NCBI RefSeq assembly: GCF_000715075.1
Contig: NC_134095.1
Location: 62,678,419-62,742,418 of the forward strand
Direction of reading: 5' to 3'
Source of the DNA: Nicotiana tabacum
Taxonomy: Eukaryota > Streptophyta > Magnoliopsida > Solanales > Solanaceae
Length of the DNA: 64,000 nucleotides
In this document: positions 11,000 through 22,953 of the stretch, piece by piece
Position numbering within the stretch: position 1 is the stretch's first letter
Layout: each line of letters opens with the position of its first letter
Translations under genes and position numbers: made by a program
Notes under the pieces: generated by a model
Told to the model about the DNA's origin: nothing
Database searches by the model: none
The model's input: the letters and a program-made list of their open reading frames with translations, nothing else

Positions 11000-13900
11000 T
11001 GTTGATACCCAATTTTTCCTCAAATTATTTTTAAATTTGCATATATACCTTCAAAATCACTTTTTATAATAATTGATATTTTTCCATATTATTATCAATT
11101 TATTTTTCTAATTTATTCAGTACTTTATATCTAATAATTATTCATAAGTTACATTACAAGTAATTTCAAAGTATTTCTTAGCTCAATATATTATTTTTAA
11201 TACTATTAGGATTTAATTATTTTACAAATTAGCCAATTCGGTATTGTTTGGCTATAATTACAATAATTTTGCAATTATAGCCTAAATGTACACTTTATGC
11301 TATTTTAATTCAATAATCAGTCATTTTATATTTTAAATATTAGTTAATTACCTTAATTTTACCTATTTAGATTTAATTTCATTTTATCTAATTATTATCT
11401 ATTTTTATTAATTATTTATCTAATTTTAATAGGTATTTAACAATTAGCCATTCTTATTTAAATTACATCCTAATTAAATATGGTCCAAATTAAATAACCC
11501 ACCAAACCCCAAGCCCAATACCCTATCCTACTCAGCCCAATACCCATTCCATCTGAGTCGTTGATTATTTTGAATCAACGGTCCAGATCAACCCCTTCCT
11601 AATTTAACCCCCTAATGACTACCCCCAAGTCTCATTCCCCCCTTCATTCTCTCTCAACCGGTCTCTCTATCTCCCTCTCTCATCTCTGGTTCTCTCTAGA
11701 ACCTTCTCTTCTCCCCTCCTCTCCGATGGACCCTGTCCACCTTTTCCGGCCACCTCCCTCGCCGGAAACCATAACCTCTCATCATCTCCTGGCCTCTGTT
11801 TCACCCCACATAAGTTTGACACTACCCTGAGGTCCTCAGGTGAACCTGGAGCGGTTCAAATCCTACACATGGTCCTTCATGCCATTTTCCGGCCATCTCC
11901 GGCCATGACTCTTCCGGCTAAAACCGATAATATTTTAAGGTTTTCTCATATTCTCTAGGTTCTCTTAAACCCCAACTCTTAAGATTTTCCGATTTCTTTT
12001 AGATATGTATTAGATCTGTGTATATTATGAGCTTTTTGTTGTTTTCCTCAAAGGTTCTTCCGATTTTTCTAAAGTAATTCTTCATCTGCAACTAGGGTTT
12101 TAACCCTTTTTTCAAAAAAAGCGCTTTTCTTCTGATTTTTTTGGTATTAATCTACGACTATCACTGTGTTTAAACGTTTGTTTGAGCCTTCTCCTTTATC
12201 CGAGTTATTCTATTGAAAACCCTAATATTTTCTTAAGTTTCTGAGTTCGTCTTGGGTGTTATGTTCAATTAATCTGTGTATTTCTTATGAACGTTCTGTA
12301 AATTCTTGATTTGTATGGTTTTTACCCTATGTGTGCTTGTTAGAGTTGCTGATTTTAGTCTATTATGAGTTTAATCTGTTTATCTCATGAGCTTATGCTA
12401 ATTTCTCCTAAATTAGTATTGTTCTCTATTTGTAGGTCTTGGAATCCCTGTGATTGGTTCTTCATCTATCTTGCATGATATTCTCTACTGATTCTTGAGA
12501 TATCCCTTTAATTAAGGTTGGTTTCGTGTTTATCCTTGCCTATAGCATGTTACTCCGCTCGTGTGTGATATTTTCCTTTGATAAATATTGATTCCCTGTA
12601 ATTAGAACCTCACTCGAGGATCTCCTTACTGATTTCCGGAATTTGAAATATCTCTTGCCTTATTTCTCTGGTTGATTCCGCTGTCAAACTAATTTGTATA
12701 TATTTTCCTTAAATAGGATTTTGAACTAGACCTTAATTGCATGCTTTATACCTATATTACACTTGTGCTACTTCCTTATTGTGTTATAAGCAACTTTACT
12801 TGATTCCTTTCCTTATTTTGCCACTGCTTCTTACCGTTTGAGTATGATTCCTTAATTAAAGGAAGTCTATATACTAAATGGATTCTAATTAATGTTTATT
12901 CCTATAATTACTGTTGAACTATTATTTTTACCATATTCTTCTGCCCACTTTCAAACTATATATACTCTATTCATTCATTAGCATAAGGACGAAAAGAATC
13001 TGTTCAACTCTCTCTCACACAACTAAAACTCTCTATTCTCTCTTTTGTGCTACTTGCTACTGTTCTAAGCTAGCCGGCTGCAAGCAAAGGATAACTACTG
13101 CGCCTCTCTTATTTCTGCTTTGTGTTTTTGCTTTCTTCACTTCACTGGTATGTTCTAATTCAGATTTCAGTCCTCAATCCAACATGTTTCTATTACTGTT
13201 ACAATTTCTTGTATTTCTGATATGCTTTTATTTACTATTTTTGCTGTTCAATATGTAATTAGGATCCTGAATTCCCTCTAAATGTTAAGTTATGTTTTAC
13301 TTGTTAATGACCAGCATGTTTCTGTATACTTAGTACATGTTTCTTATGTGAATCCTCATGAATGATACGTTAGTTTGATCATGGTCTTAGTTGTTTGGTG
13401 TTGATATGTTAATCTAATCCAATACCCTACTGTCCCCCCCTGATCTTCTGAACATGTAGGAGTTTCTGATTGTGTGCTCGTATATGTTCCTGCCTGCTAC
13501 ATGTTTGCCCTCATATGCTCCATATTTATCCCTTCAATCCCATTCCCTTGCTTGTGTTTCCTGGACTATTCTTGGTCCTTTGTGTGATGCTGACTTTGTT
13601 TTGGTTCTGAGATTGGTATGCATGCTCCTTCAAATTGTTTTCATCAGTTAAACTTTATCATAAAACTATTCCAATTAAGTCCCTCTTTTCAAAACTGTTT
13701 CTTACTTACCCTTTTTCAAATCTGTTTTCTTATTTAAACTCTTCAAAACTATGTCAAGTACTCTCACTCTACTCTTAGACCACTAAGTTCTGCCCCTTTT
13801 GTGTGAGCATTGCCTTGGGACCCTTGAGCTCCTTCTGAACTTTGACACATAAAAGCTGGTCTTTCCCCACTGCACTTACTCTATCTTGGCTATGAAATCT

Positions 13901-15748
13901 GGGTGTGAGCACTGCCCGGGAGCCCTTGAGGTCCTTAGGGAACTCTGACACACCCGGATTATGAGAAAGGTTGTGAAACAATACTTAGCATTGAGGACCT
14001 GGAGACTTGGGCCTATTCTGTAGGCTCCCTATAATTAACTTCTTCTTTTTTTCTTTATTTTGAGTTATGTAATTCCTATTCAGAGGACTGTAATAATTAT
14101 TTGTAAACGACTCTGGGGTTGGATAGTGAAAATGGGTGGGTAATATGTATGATGTAGTATAATCCAGGGTAGAAATCATGTTCATATGTTTACTTTCTCT
14201 ATGCGCAATAGCAGCCATGTTTAGGTACAACATGCCAAACATGTTGTGCATTAGATATCATGCTATTTAGAATTTATATGTATTGTTTCCAGCATCTCAT
14301 CCACACTTAGAAATCCTGTATATAGTGTAGATAATAACAATTAAATAAGCTGCTATTATGTGATTCTGCCCATGTAAATATGTTCTGAAATTTCATTTAG
14401 AAATCCTGCCTTAGGGTAAATGTGTTAACACAATTTGTTATTCATGCACTCATCATATTGTAACCATGCTCGGCACTTAGAAATCCTGCTTTAGGTAAAC
14501 AACATCAAAACTGTCACTCCCGCCTATTTTGAAGCTGTGCATTTAGAAATCCTGTTTAAGTTATTATGCATCATGCTGCATTAGACATCATGTTATAGGA
14601 TCGCACTTATTCAATCACACTAGTGTAAATACATATGTATAAACAATCCTCCTGTTCTATACAAACTGGTAATTAGTCTCTGGATGTTTGCAACATTTAG
14701 AATTGCATGCTATTAGGTATAACAACCTGGGATTATTAATAAATCTGAATAATTGCTACATATTATTTTACGCCTAGGCAAGCCTTAGGTAATCAACTTT
14801 AAAATAAAATCAGAACCGTCTTTGTGATTAGTGTTTAACTGTCAGCATGTTAAAATTAGTAGGCAAGCCTGATTAGGACTTCCTCTCTCAGTTATGTAAT
14901 AAATCTGACTCTACTATTATCACTTAGATACCATGCTTAGGATCTGAATTTAGACCTTAATTGTGTATGAGTCATGTTGTTTATGTGTACTATGTATGGA
15001 GGTATATCTGATCCTTTTATTTGTCTTCCATGCTCCATTTTAATTGAAGTCCCACCTGTTTATTATGTGTCACCTTAGTATTTTACCTTTAAACTTGAGG
15101 GTCTTCCTAGAACCCCTTTTTTTATAGGATAGGAGTCCTAAATTTCTTCGGGACTGATAGGAAGAGACGGGTAACAGCATGCAATAGGGGTCGAGACCAA
15201 CCCTCGCTTTAATTACCTTCATGGGGTGGAAAAGGGTAGATATGGATATGATGATCGGTGCGTTAATACCACGTGTAGCCCCTCTTTGAGGAGTGTCATA
15301 CCGGGTATTGCATTGATGTGATCCATATTATAAAACAAACCTAAGATACCCCTTTACATTCACAAATATGTTTTGATTGTAATTTATTTCAAAATCTAGC
15401 TTTTCATTAACTATTTTTCGAACATCTGTGTACTTAAACTTAAATCCCCTATTATTTGAGACATACTTGTTTATTTGCTAAATTGTACAAATCCACAAAA
15501 GTTGTTTGGCCGGGAACCACACTGGTGGATCCTGAGGGGTGCCTAACACTTTCCCTTAGGACAATTTCAAGCCCTTACCCTGTCTCTGGTTACCAAGCGT
15601 AGTTATAAATGAACCCTCTAGGTGCTCTAACGCACTTTAAATCGTTAGGTGACGACTCTTCAAAATGCAAACCCTTTTCCCAAAACGAACGGGTTGTCTC
15701 AACCAAAATGTCATAAATCCGATTTTGCGAGAAAAAGGGGGCGCGACA
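11000..15748 (+). repeat. 5' LTR of the Ogre-type element
   Basis: About 4.75 kb, AT-rich, matching 26038-30780 along its full length with scattered substitutions and small indels. For example, about 11 bases near 11090 are missing relative to 26120, and the right copy has an extra segment near 26955-26975. Short open frames inside it occur in both LTRs at equivalent positions and reflect LTR duplication rather than genes. A CT-rich stretch at 11610-11780 and CCGG-containing segments lie in the first quarter. Confidence 0.93.
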
Positions 15749-15751
15749 ACA

Positions 15752-15769
15752 TGACGACTCTGCTGGGGA
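15752..15769 (+). other. Primer-binding site of the Ogre-type element
   Basis: TGACGACTCTGCTGGGGA starts three bases after the LTR end. It differs at one position from the TGGCGACTCTGCTGGGGA I associate with Tat/Ogre elements, where the primer is reported to be tRNA-Arg. Confidence 0.7.
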
Positions 15770-16437
15770 TTTTTAGGCTTTTACCATTTCAGATTGTTTT
15801 TGTGAATTTGTACCCCCCTATGTGCAATTATTTGTTTAATTTCTTTAAGCGTTTAATTTCTTCTTCAAAAGCAAACTGACGTATCTTTCTCGTTTCCTTA
15901 CTTTGTAACCGTTTTAAATTATAAAACTGCTGTATTTATTGCTTTCTTAACATGCAAATACATGACAACATGCTTTTAATTATTGCATAATCATGCTCAA
16001 CATCATACTCCACTCGTGCCAAACAAAATAATATAGCAACGCTTGATGAGTGGTTGCGCCTTTCCTATATCATTACCCCCTAAATTCGAAAAGGCTTATT
16101 TGCGGTAAAACTAGTCGATCAGCGGTGCAATCGACGGTTCCATGCCTTCCCCCTTGAGTTGTCTGCTCAAGGGTACCAGTCTAAAACCCCATAGAAACCT
16201 TACTCTGTTATTGTTATTGCATGCATCATGGTCAAACCTAGCCAGGCTAAAAGTGTTGTCCGCACAATAGCTTTTAAGATAGCCTTGTCCAAAAGTCCAC
16301 TGGGTTTCCTTAAACCCAAAAGGACATCATCACATTCTATGCATTTATTTGGAGAACTAAATGTTTCATGCTAATTGTTGATGTTAAATAGTCGAGTCCG
16401 GTGGGGGTATGGTCTTAACCCTTTTGTTTTGCAGAAA
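15770..16437 (+). other. Ogre-type untranslated leader
   Basis: About 670 bases of leader without a recognisable frame. It ends in TTTTGTTTTGCAG immediately before the ATG of the extra ORF, which looks like a 3' splice site. Whether this leader is spliced cannot be told from sequence alone. Confidence 0.5.
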
Positions 16438-16758
16438 ATGAAGAACGAGGTCCCCAACTTCGGTATGGTTAGTACACCCTCACTCTTGCTAGACTAGTGG
16501 AGGAATCTTCTGTCAAATGACCAAATCAACGAATGGAAAGAGAGGGCCGCCAAATCCAACGAAAAGCTGGAATATCTGGAATACAGCCTGTTAGAATTGG
16601 AAGGAAAAGTGAGGAAGAGAGTCACCAATTGCTAGAATGCTGAGGGAAATGAAGGAGAACATTTGGCAAAGGCATTTTTACTAGTGAACCTATGTGAACT
16701 GGAGGATTTGATCAACGAGAACATTCAACCTGAGGAATGTCCTTCTGGGACCAAATAG
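16438..16758 (+). pseudogene. Extra ORF upstream of gag (Ogre ORF1-like), with stops
   Basis: A single frame of 106 codons plus a stop that would be open but for two in-frame TAG codons, one near 16495 and one at about codon 64. The text is charged and heptad-like in the middle (NDQINEWKERAAKSNEKLE, YLEYSLLELEGKVRKRV), suggesting a coiled coil. It ends before the gag leader. Ogre elements are known for an additional ORF between the 5' LTR and gag; position and size order fit, and its function in the family is unknown. The preserved frame in an old copy argues that it was coding. Confidence 0.55.
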
Positions 16759-17166
16759 ATAGGAATTTACTTTTTTGCTTTATGAATGTAATAAGGCGAA
16801 TGACCATTAGTGACCTTTATTTCTTGCTTATTTAGAGTCGTTTTGGGATTCGTCTATTTTTATCAATAAAATGAGGCATTTAGCATTCTAAGTTCTCCAA
16901 ATCAATTTGTTTCTAGGCCTACCTCGGGCACAAAGAGGTTCCCAAATTAGGACACGCTTTACATTCCAGCACTATGTGTTTAAATATTGCAATACTTTTT
17001 ATAATCCTCACTGACTTGATTACCTCTTGTTTTTGTTTTGTTTTCTTTCTTTTTATTCCCCTCCCCGAAGGTTAGTTTGTGCACTCTGGCATCATCATCT
17101 TATTTCACAAGATCTAGAGGCCCTTTACCCACTCCTCATCATAGTCCCTCTAAAGGCAAGAATAAA

Positions 17167-19468
17167 ATGGAAAACAACAACAGGAAGGAGAACACAACTG
17201 AACGGGTAGAGGCCACTAATGGCCAGGGTATTCGGGTTCCTAATGAGAATATGTCACAGCTTGAACAGAAACTGTTGAAATTCCAGGAAGAGCTCGATCA
17301 GGTTCGAAATATAGCAAGCCTGTCATTTTCCCTCAATGCCCCAGACATCAACTTCCCCAACGCTCAAAACCCTACACCTCCTCAAAATATCCCAAAACAA
17401 CAGAATCATCCCTTACCTCACCATCACGTTACTCCACCAAAGAACCAATGTAACACCTGCCATACCCTAAACAACACTCCACTACTTATCTCAGAACCTC
17501 AGAACTCCACAAACGACCATTTCCATACCCATACACCAGGCCACCATAACAATTCTATCTACGTGGAAACCATGCCACACTCCACCCAACCTATCTCATA
17601 CACACCCGAGTCTAATGAAAAGGATCTGCTTATCAGGAACTTAGCTGAGGAACTTAAGAAACTAACCAATCGGATTAAGGGCATCGAGGGAAGCAAAAGG
17701 ATCGAGGGGCTGAACTATAAGGACCTTTGCATATAGCCTGATGTCGAACTGCCTGAGGGGTACAAACCTCCTAAGTTCGAAATGTTTGATGGTACAGGTG
17801 ATCCAAGGGTCCATCTGAGGACCTATTGCGACAAGCTGGTTGGAGTAGGGAAAGATGAAAGGATCCACATGAAGCTGTTCATGAGGAGTTTGAAAGGATA
17901 TGCATTGTCTTGGTACATCAACCAAGATCCCAAGAAATGGTCAAGCTAGGTGAGCATGGCATCTGACTTTATGGACAAATTCATATTTAATATAGAGAAC
18001 GCACTAGACGTGTCCTATATCTAGAATTTGAAGAAGAAGCCCATGGAGACATTTCGCGAGTATGCTACTCACTGAAGGTCCAAAGCCGCTAAGGTTAGGC
18101 TCGCCTTAGAAGAGGAGCAAATGAACAAGTTCTTTGTCAGGGCTCAGGACCCCCAGTACTATGAACGGTTGATGATGATTGAGAACCACAAGTTCTCCGA
18201 CATTATCAAATTAGGTAAAAGGATTGAAGAGGATATTAAATGTGGTACGGTCACAAATTTTGAAACCTTGCAAGCTACGAATAAAGCTTTACAGTCCGGT
18301 GGTGTGTCTAAGAAAAGGGTTGTGGGGGCCGTGATGGTTGCACAAAGGACCAAGTCTCCCCTCAAATACCAAACTTACCCAACACCTCCACTCACATATC
18401 AGCCAACCCCAAATTACCAAGCACCCTCACCCTCGTACCAAGCTCCGCTACCAACTTATCAATCATCTCCACCTCCTACATATCAACCTACTTCACCTGG
18501 ATACTCACAACCCGCTCATGTATACCACACTTATAATTCTCAACCATCCCATTATCAATCACCCCCCGCACGACAAAACTTCCTAGACCTCGACTTAATT
18601 TTGATCGCAGACCTCCAAAACAATATACCGTCATCACTGAACCCATCGACCAGCTGTATGAGAAGCTCAAAGTTGTTGGTTATGTCACCCCCATCCCTGC
18701 TGCAACCCTTGAGAATCCTTCTCAATGGGTTAACCCAAACAAGTCCTGTGCATACCACTCCGGCATGAAAGGGCACACCATTGATGAATGTCGCTCTTTG
18801 AAAGACAAGATACAGTCTTTGATTGATAACAAGATCATTGTGGCAAAAGAACCGCTCCAAACGTCCGCAACAATCATCTGCCAGACCATAAGGGTGGAGG
18901 TATCCACATGATTGAAGTAGAAGATGACTGGGATCCCGAGGGATCAATTGGGTTGATCGCAGAAGGTGATGACCCAAAGAAACCGGCAATTACTCTCAAT
19001 CCAATCATAGTCCAGATCCAACCGTCTGAGGACGCTGAGGTAAATATGTCTATACCTCTTTAGTTTGAAGCAGCGCCACCCGCAAAGACACCAGTACCAA
19101 TTGAGGTTGAATTCGTGTCTCCGGCAAATGCACCCGCACCATTTGAGGTTGCAGTCTTGCCGCCCAAGGAATATGTTCCATTCGAAGTAAGGATAGCCGC
19201 GCCGATCCCAGTGGCGATGTCAACCACGCCACCCTTCTATACAAATGTTGTACTCTGGGACTATACAACCGAGGCGAGAAGGAAGGGCAAGGTCAGGACT
19301 GAAGAAACTATCGCAGCACAAGGTATGATAAGAACTGGTAGAGTCTATACCTCTGAACATCTAGCTGAATCAAGCAAGCAAGCTTCCAATCGGCCACCCC
19401 TCATTAAGACAGGTCCGGGCGACCTTTGGAAGAAAGTACAAGCCAAGGAGTATTTGGTCATCGACTAG
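17167..19468 (+). pseudogene. Ogre-type gag, broken
   Basis: Starts MENNNRKEN at 17167; an in-frame ATG at 17038 exists but the family start is usually near ME. It holds a coiled-coil-like stretch (MSQLEQKLLKFQEELDQVRN) and, after a TAG at 17734, the Tat-type gag core GYKPPKFEMFDGTGDP, then LKGYALSWY and EEEQMNKFFVRAQDP. Further stops lie near 17947, 18021 and 18074. A Pro/Tyr-rich array (TYQPTPNYQAP-like units) spans about 18364-18560. After a frameshift near 18600 comes the zinc-binding-like CAYHSGMKGHTIDECRSLK. The C-terminal linker ends VQAKEYLVID. The product would be the structural particle protein; this copy cannot make it. Confidence 0.88.
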
Positions 19469-19888
19469 TTGAACAAGACGCCAACACAAATATCCATTCT
19501 CTCTTTGCTGCAAAAATCTGAGACGCACAGGAATGCTTTGTTGAGGGTGCTGAATGAAGTGTATGTACCAAATAACATCACTAGCGGGAAAATGGCTAAT
19601 ATGGTAGGATAAGTGCTGAAAATCCATAAGATCACCTTTCATGAGGACGAGCTGCCACCTGAAGGGCTGGGGCACAACAAAGCACTGCACATCACCGTGC
19701 AATGGGAAGATTATTTCATCACAAGAATCCTGATCGATGGAGGGTCCAGTCTTAACATTTGTCCGCTGATAACGCTCAAGAAGTTGGGTAAAGGGCTGCA
19801 TGATATAAAGGATGGAGCAATCAATGTGAAAGCTTTTGATGGTTCTCAGAGGTCCACCATTGGTGAATTAGTCTATACCTGCAGATAG
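19469..19888 (+). pseudogene. Ogre-type aspartic protease, broken
   Basis: Same frame as the end of gag after a TAG at 19466. LHITVQWEDYFITRILIDGG followed by SSLNI is the retropepsin active-site region (Asp in LIDGGS, where many families have DTGS). The flap/second half contains VKAFDGSQR. A frameshift near 19880 and a TAG end the frame. The next frame resumes with LLGRPWIHAVGAV, the conserved LGRPW close of the protease. It would process the polyprotein in an intact element. Confidence 0.85.
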
Positions 19889-20600
19889 GACTAACCTGGT
19901 TCGAGGTCAATTTCCAGGTAATAGATGTACTAGCGTCTTACAACTTGCTGCTGGGACGACCATGGATCCATGCTGTTGGGGCCGTGGCGTCAATGCTACA
20001 TCAAACAGTAAAGTTCGAATGGAATCACCAGGAAGTGATCATTCACGACGAAGGTAGCAACCTTATATACAGACGTTATACTATTCCGACGATCGAGGGA
20101 AGAAGGAAGCTGGGTGGAGAAGCTTACCACCACATTGAACGAGTCAATGCTATCGAGAAAGACAAATGGTGGGATATCAAAATCGAGAGTATACTGAGTT
20201 GGAGTGGGTAGGTACCTGGCAAAGGGCTCGGCAAGAACCTCCAAGGAATCTCTAAACCCATAAAACTCAAGATCATGACACTGCCTTTGGTTTGGGATAT
20301 GAATACACCTGGGAAGAATTCAATATCTGGTCGCCATCATGGCGCGGTCCTTACTACCCACTAGAGCAGCCAATACCGCATCTAGAGCAGACCTTCTAAC
20401 ATGCTGACATTATTTATGGGTGAGATGAAGAAGAAGCACTTGTAGCAATGAGGAACTTGTTTCTAGAGGACGGTGATATGGACTGTTGCGTTATTCTCGA
20501 GGAGGAGGGGGAAGAAGGACCTTCTATACAGGTTATGAGCAGAGGGGCACATCTTAAAAACTGGGCCATCAGGACAACCAAAGCCCGACGAGCCTCGGGG
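19889..20600 (+). pseudogene. Protease C-terminus and G-patch-like segment
   Basis: MLLGRPWIHAVGAVASMLHQ from 19945 closes the protease. It is followed by a linker and then PGKGLGKNLQGISKPI near 20215-20262. That G-x-GLG-x-x-x-QGI pattern is G-patch-like, an RNA-binding module reported in some Tat elements. A TAG lies just before it at 20209. The following 330 bases have no clean frame; remnants continue to KPDEPRG near 20600. Confidence 0.6.
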
Positions 20601-20801
20601 TAGCAAGGCTAAAACAAGCATTATTCACTGTTTTATTTATTAAATGATTTTCTTTTCACACTTTTCAATTCTCGCAATAAGATCTTCGATATTCAAAACA
20701 ATTATTCAATTTATCAAAAGCATTTTTGATTTTTCTTATGAATCAATATTTATTGCTATCGTTTTCTCTCATTACTTTACATATACAACATTACTATTAC
20801 T
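20601..20801 (+). other. AT-rich intron-like block between protease and RT
   Basis: About 200 bases of markedly AT-rich sequence with multiple stops separates the protease/G-patch frame from the RT frame, which resumes at CLDEPMTVTC (20802). A GGGGTAGCAAG donor-like site lies at the left edge; I see no strong acceptor at the right edge. Ogre elements are reported to carry an intron in the pro-pol region. Alternatively it is a decayed linker. Confidence 0.4.
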
Positions 20802-22353
20802 TGTCTTGATGAACCAATGACTGTGACATGCAATGAGACAACACAACAAACGGACATTGATTTAGAGAAAGATGACATACCTGGCGAGATTGTCAAAGAA
20901 GTTGAGAATTTTCAGAACAGACCTGAGTCCAACCTAGACGAGACCGAAATTGTCAACCTGGGAGATTCAGAAAACGTCAAGGAAACATGAATCAACATTC
21001 ACTTGTTACCATCAGAAAAGAAAGAATACACAGAATTTCTAAAGAAGTATGAGGATATATTTGCCTGGTCGTATAATGACATGACCGGTCTAAGTACGTC
21101 TATTGTGGCTCACAAACTGCCAACCAATCCAATATGTCCGCCGATAAAGCAAAAGCTCAGAAAGTTCAAGCCTGATATGAGCTTGAAAATCAAGAAAGAA
21201 GTCACCAAGCATATCAACGCTAAGGTTCTCAAGGTAGTAAAATACCCGATGTGGTTAGCCAACATTGTACCAGTGCCAAAGAAGGATGGGAAAGTTAGAG
21301 TCTGTGTCGACTACCGGAATCTCAACCGGGCCAGTCCGAAAGACGACTTCAATTTGCCAAATATACATATCCTGATTGACAATTGTGTCAAGCATGAGCT
21401 ACAGTCATTCGTAGATTGCTTCGCTAGTTATCATCAGATCTGGATGGATGAGAAAGATGTTGAGAAAACGACTTTCATTACACCGTGGGGAGTGTACTAT
21501 TACAAGATGATGTCATTCGGCCTGAAGAATGCAGGAGCCACCTACATGAGGGCCATGACTACCATCTTCCATGATATGATACACAAGGAGATCGAGGTAT
21601 ATGTGAACGATGTTATTATCAAGTCCAAGAAGGACACTGACCACATAGAATATCTGAGGAAGTTCTTCAATACTGCAGAAATACAACCTGAAATTAAACA
21701 CCGCGAAGTATGCATTTGGGGTTCCTGCTGAGAAATTGCTTAGGTTTATTGTGAGCCGCCGAGTAATAGAACTGGATTCATCGAAGGTCAAAGCCATTCA
21801 AGAACTACCACCGCCAAGGAACAAGAAAGATGTGATGAGTTTATTGGGAAGGCTTAACTACATCAGCCGATTCATAGCATAGTCTATAGTTATCTGTGAG
21901 CCGATCTTCAAGATGTTAAAGAAGGCCGCCGCCACCAAATGGACCAATGATTGCCAAAAGGCCTTCGACAAAATCAAGGAGTAACTGTCAACACCACCAG
22001 TCTTAGTCCCGCCTAAGCCAGGTAGACCTTTATTACTCTACCTTGCAGTGTTAGATGGAGTTTTTGGCTGCATTCTGGGGCAGCACGACAAAACAGGAAA
22101 GAATGAGCAAGCCATTTATTATCTTAGCAAGAAGTTCACCCCGTACGAGGCCCAGTATTCTCTATTGGAATGCACCTGTTGTGCTTTGACTTGGGTAGCT
22201 CAGAAGTTGAGATATTACTTTTGTGCCTATACTATATATCTCATAGCGAGAATGGATCCCTTAAAGTATATCTTTCAGAAGCCTATGCCCACTGGCAAGC
22301 TAGCCAAGTGGCAAATCCTGTTGAGTGAGTTCGACGTTGTTTACGTAACTTAG
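20802..22353 (+). pseudogene. Ogre-type reverse transcriptase and first RNase H, broken
   Basis: The frame from 20802 to about 21690 holds the RT, with one TGA at 20988. Motifs: VPVPKKDGKVRVCVDYRNLN, SFVDCFASYHQIW (first catalytic Asp), MMSFGLKNAGATYMRAM and IEVYVNDVIIKSKK. The last is the YxDD box read as YVND, so one of the paired Asp residues is Asn. A frameshift near 21665-21690 moves to the frame giving FIVSRRVIELDSSKVKAI, LLGRLNYISRFIA, then RNase H/connection text LGQHDKTGKNEQAIYYLSKK and FTPYEAQYSLLE up to a TAG at 22351. The first RNase H lacks a clear full set of acidic residues, as is common in the Tat lineage. Confidence 0.9.
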
Positions 22354-22953
22354 AAAGCAGTCAAGGGACAGGCACTGGCAGACCACCTTACCGAAAACCC
22401 TGTGGATGGAGAATACAAACCCCTGAAAACGTATTTTTCCGATGAAGAGGTATCATTCATAGGAGAAGACATTGCGGAATCCTATGACGGTTGGAGAATG
22501 TTCTTCGATGGAGTAACGAACTTCAAAGGAGTTGGCATTGGAGAAGTCCTAATATCGGAAACCGGTCAGCATTATCCGGTGTCTGCCAAACTCAAGTTCC
22601 CTTGCACCAACAATATGGCCGAGTATGAAGCCTGCATCTTAGGACTCAAAATGGCCATTGACATGAACGTTCAAGAGCTGCTAGTGATTGGAGATTCAGA
22701 CTTACTTATACTTCAGGTACGAGGAGAATGGGAAACCAAGAATTCCAAGATACTCCCGTATCTGCACCACATACAGGAATTGAGAAAGAGGTCTACGAAG
22801 ACGAAATTCCAACATGTTCTCAGAATCCAGAATGAGTTCGTCGATGCATTGGCTACCCTATCATCTATGATACAGTATCCAGACAAGAATTTCATTGATC
22901 CTATTCCGGTGAAAATCCATAATCGGCCAGCTTACTATGCCCATGTTGAATAA
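22354..22953 (+). pseudogene. Ogre-type second, archaeal-like RNase H (aRNH)
   Basis: In the same frame as the preceding RNase H after one TAG. WRMFFDGVTNFKGVG supplies the first Asp, NNMAEYEACILGLKMA the Glu, ELLVIGDSDLLILQV the second Asp and QNEFVDALATL the last Asp, so all four acidic positions appear present. A second RNase H of this type is typical of the Tat/Ogre lineage. This is the least damaged catalytic domain of the element: 183 codons without a stop from 22402. Confidence 0.88.

Noticed and set aside
10995..11000. Clean 5-bp target duplication for the Ogre-type element
   Set aside because: GTCAC on the left and AGCAC on the right agree at only three positions.
13775..14251. Open frames on the minus strand that recur at 28814-29289
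   Set aside because: They lie at matching positions of the two Ogre LTRs; their recurrence reflects LTR duplication, and no motif is recognisable.
18159..18989. Antisense open frames over gag, up to 144 codons
   Set aside because: Shadows of the gag reading frame; no homology of their own.
22354..22953. aRNH domain as a host RNase H gene
   Set aside because: It lies in frame with retrotransposon RNase H and integrase between two LTRs, the normal Tat/Ogre arrangement.
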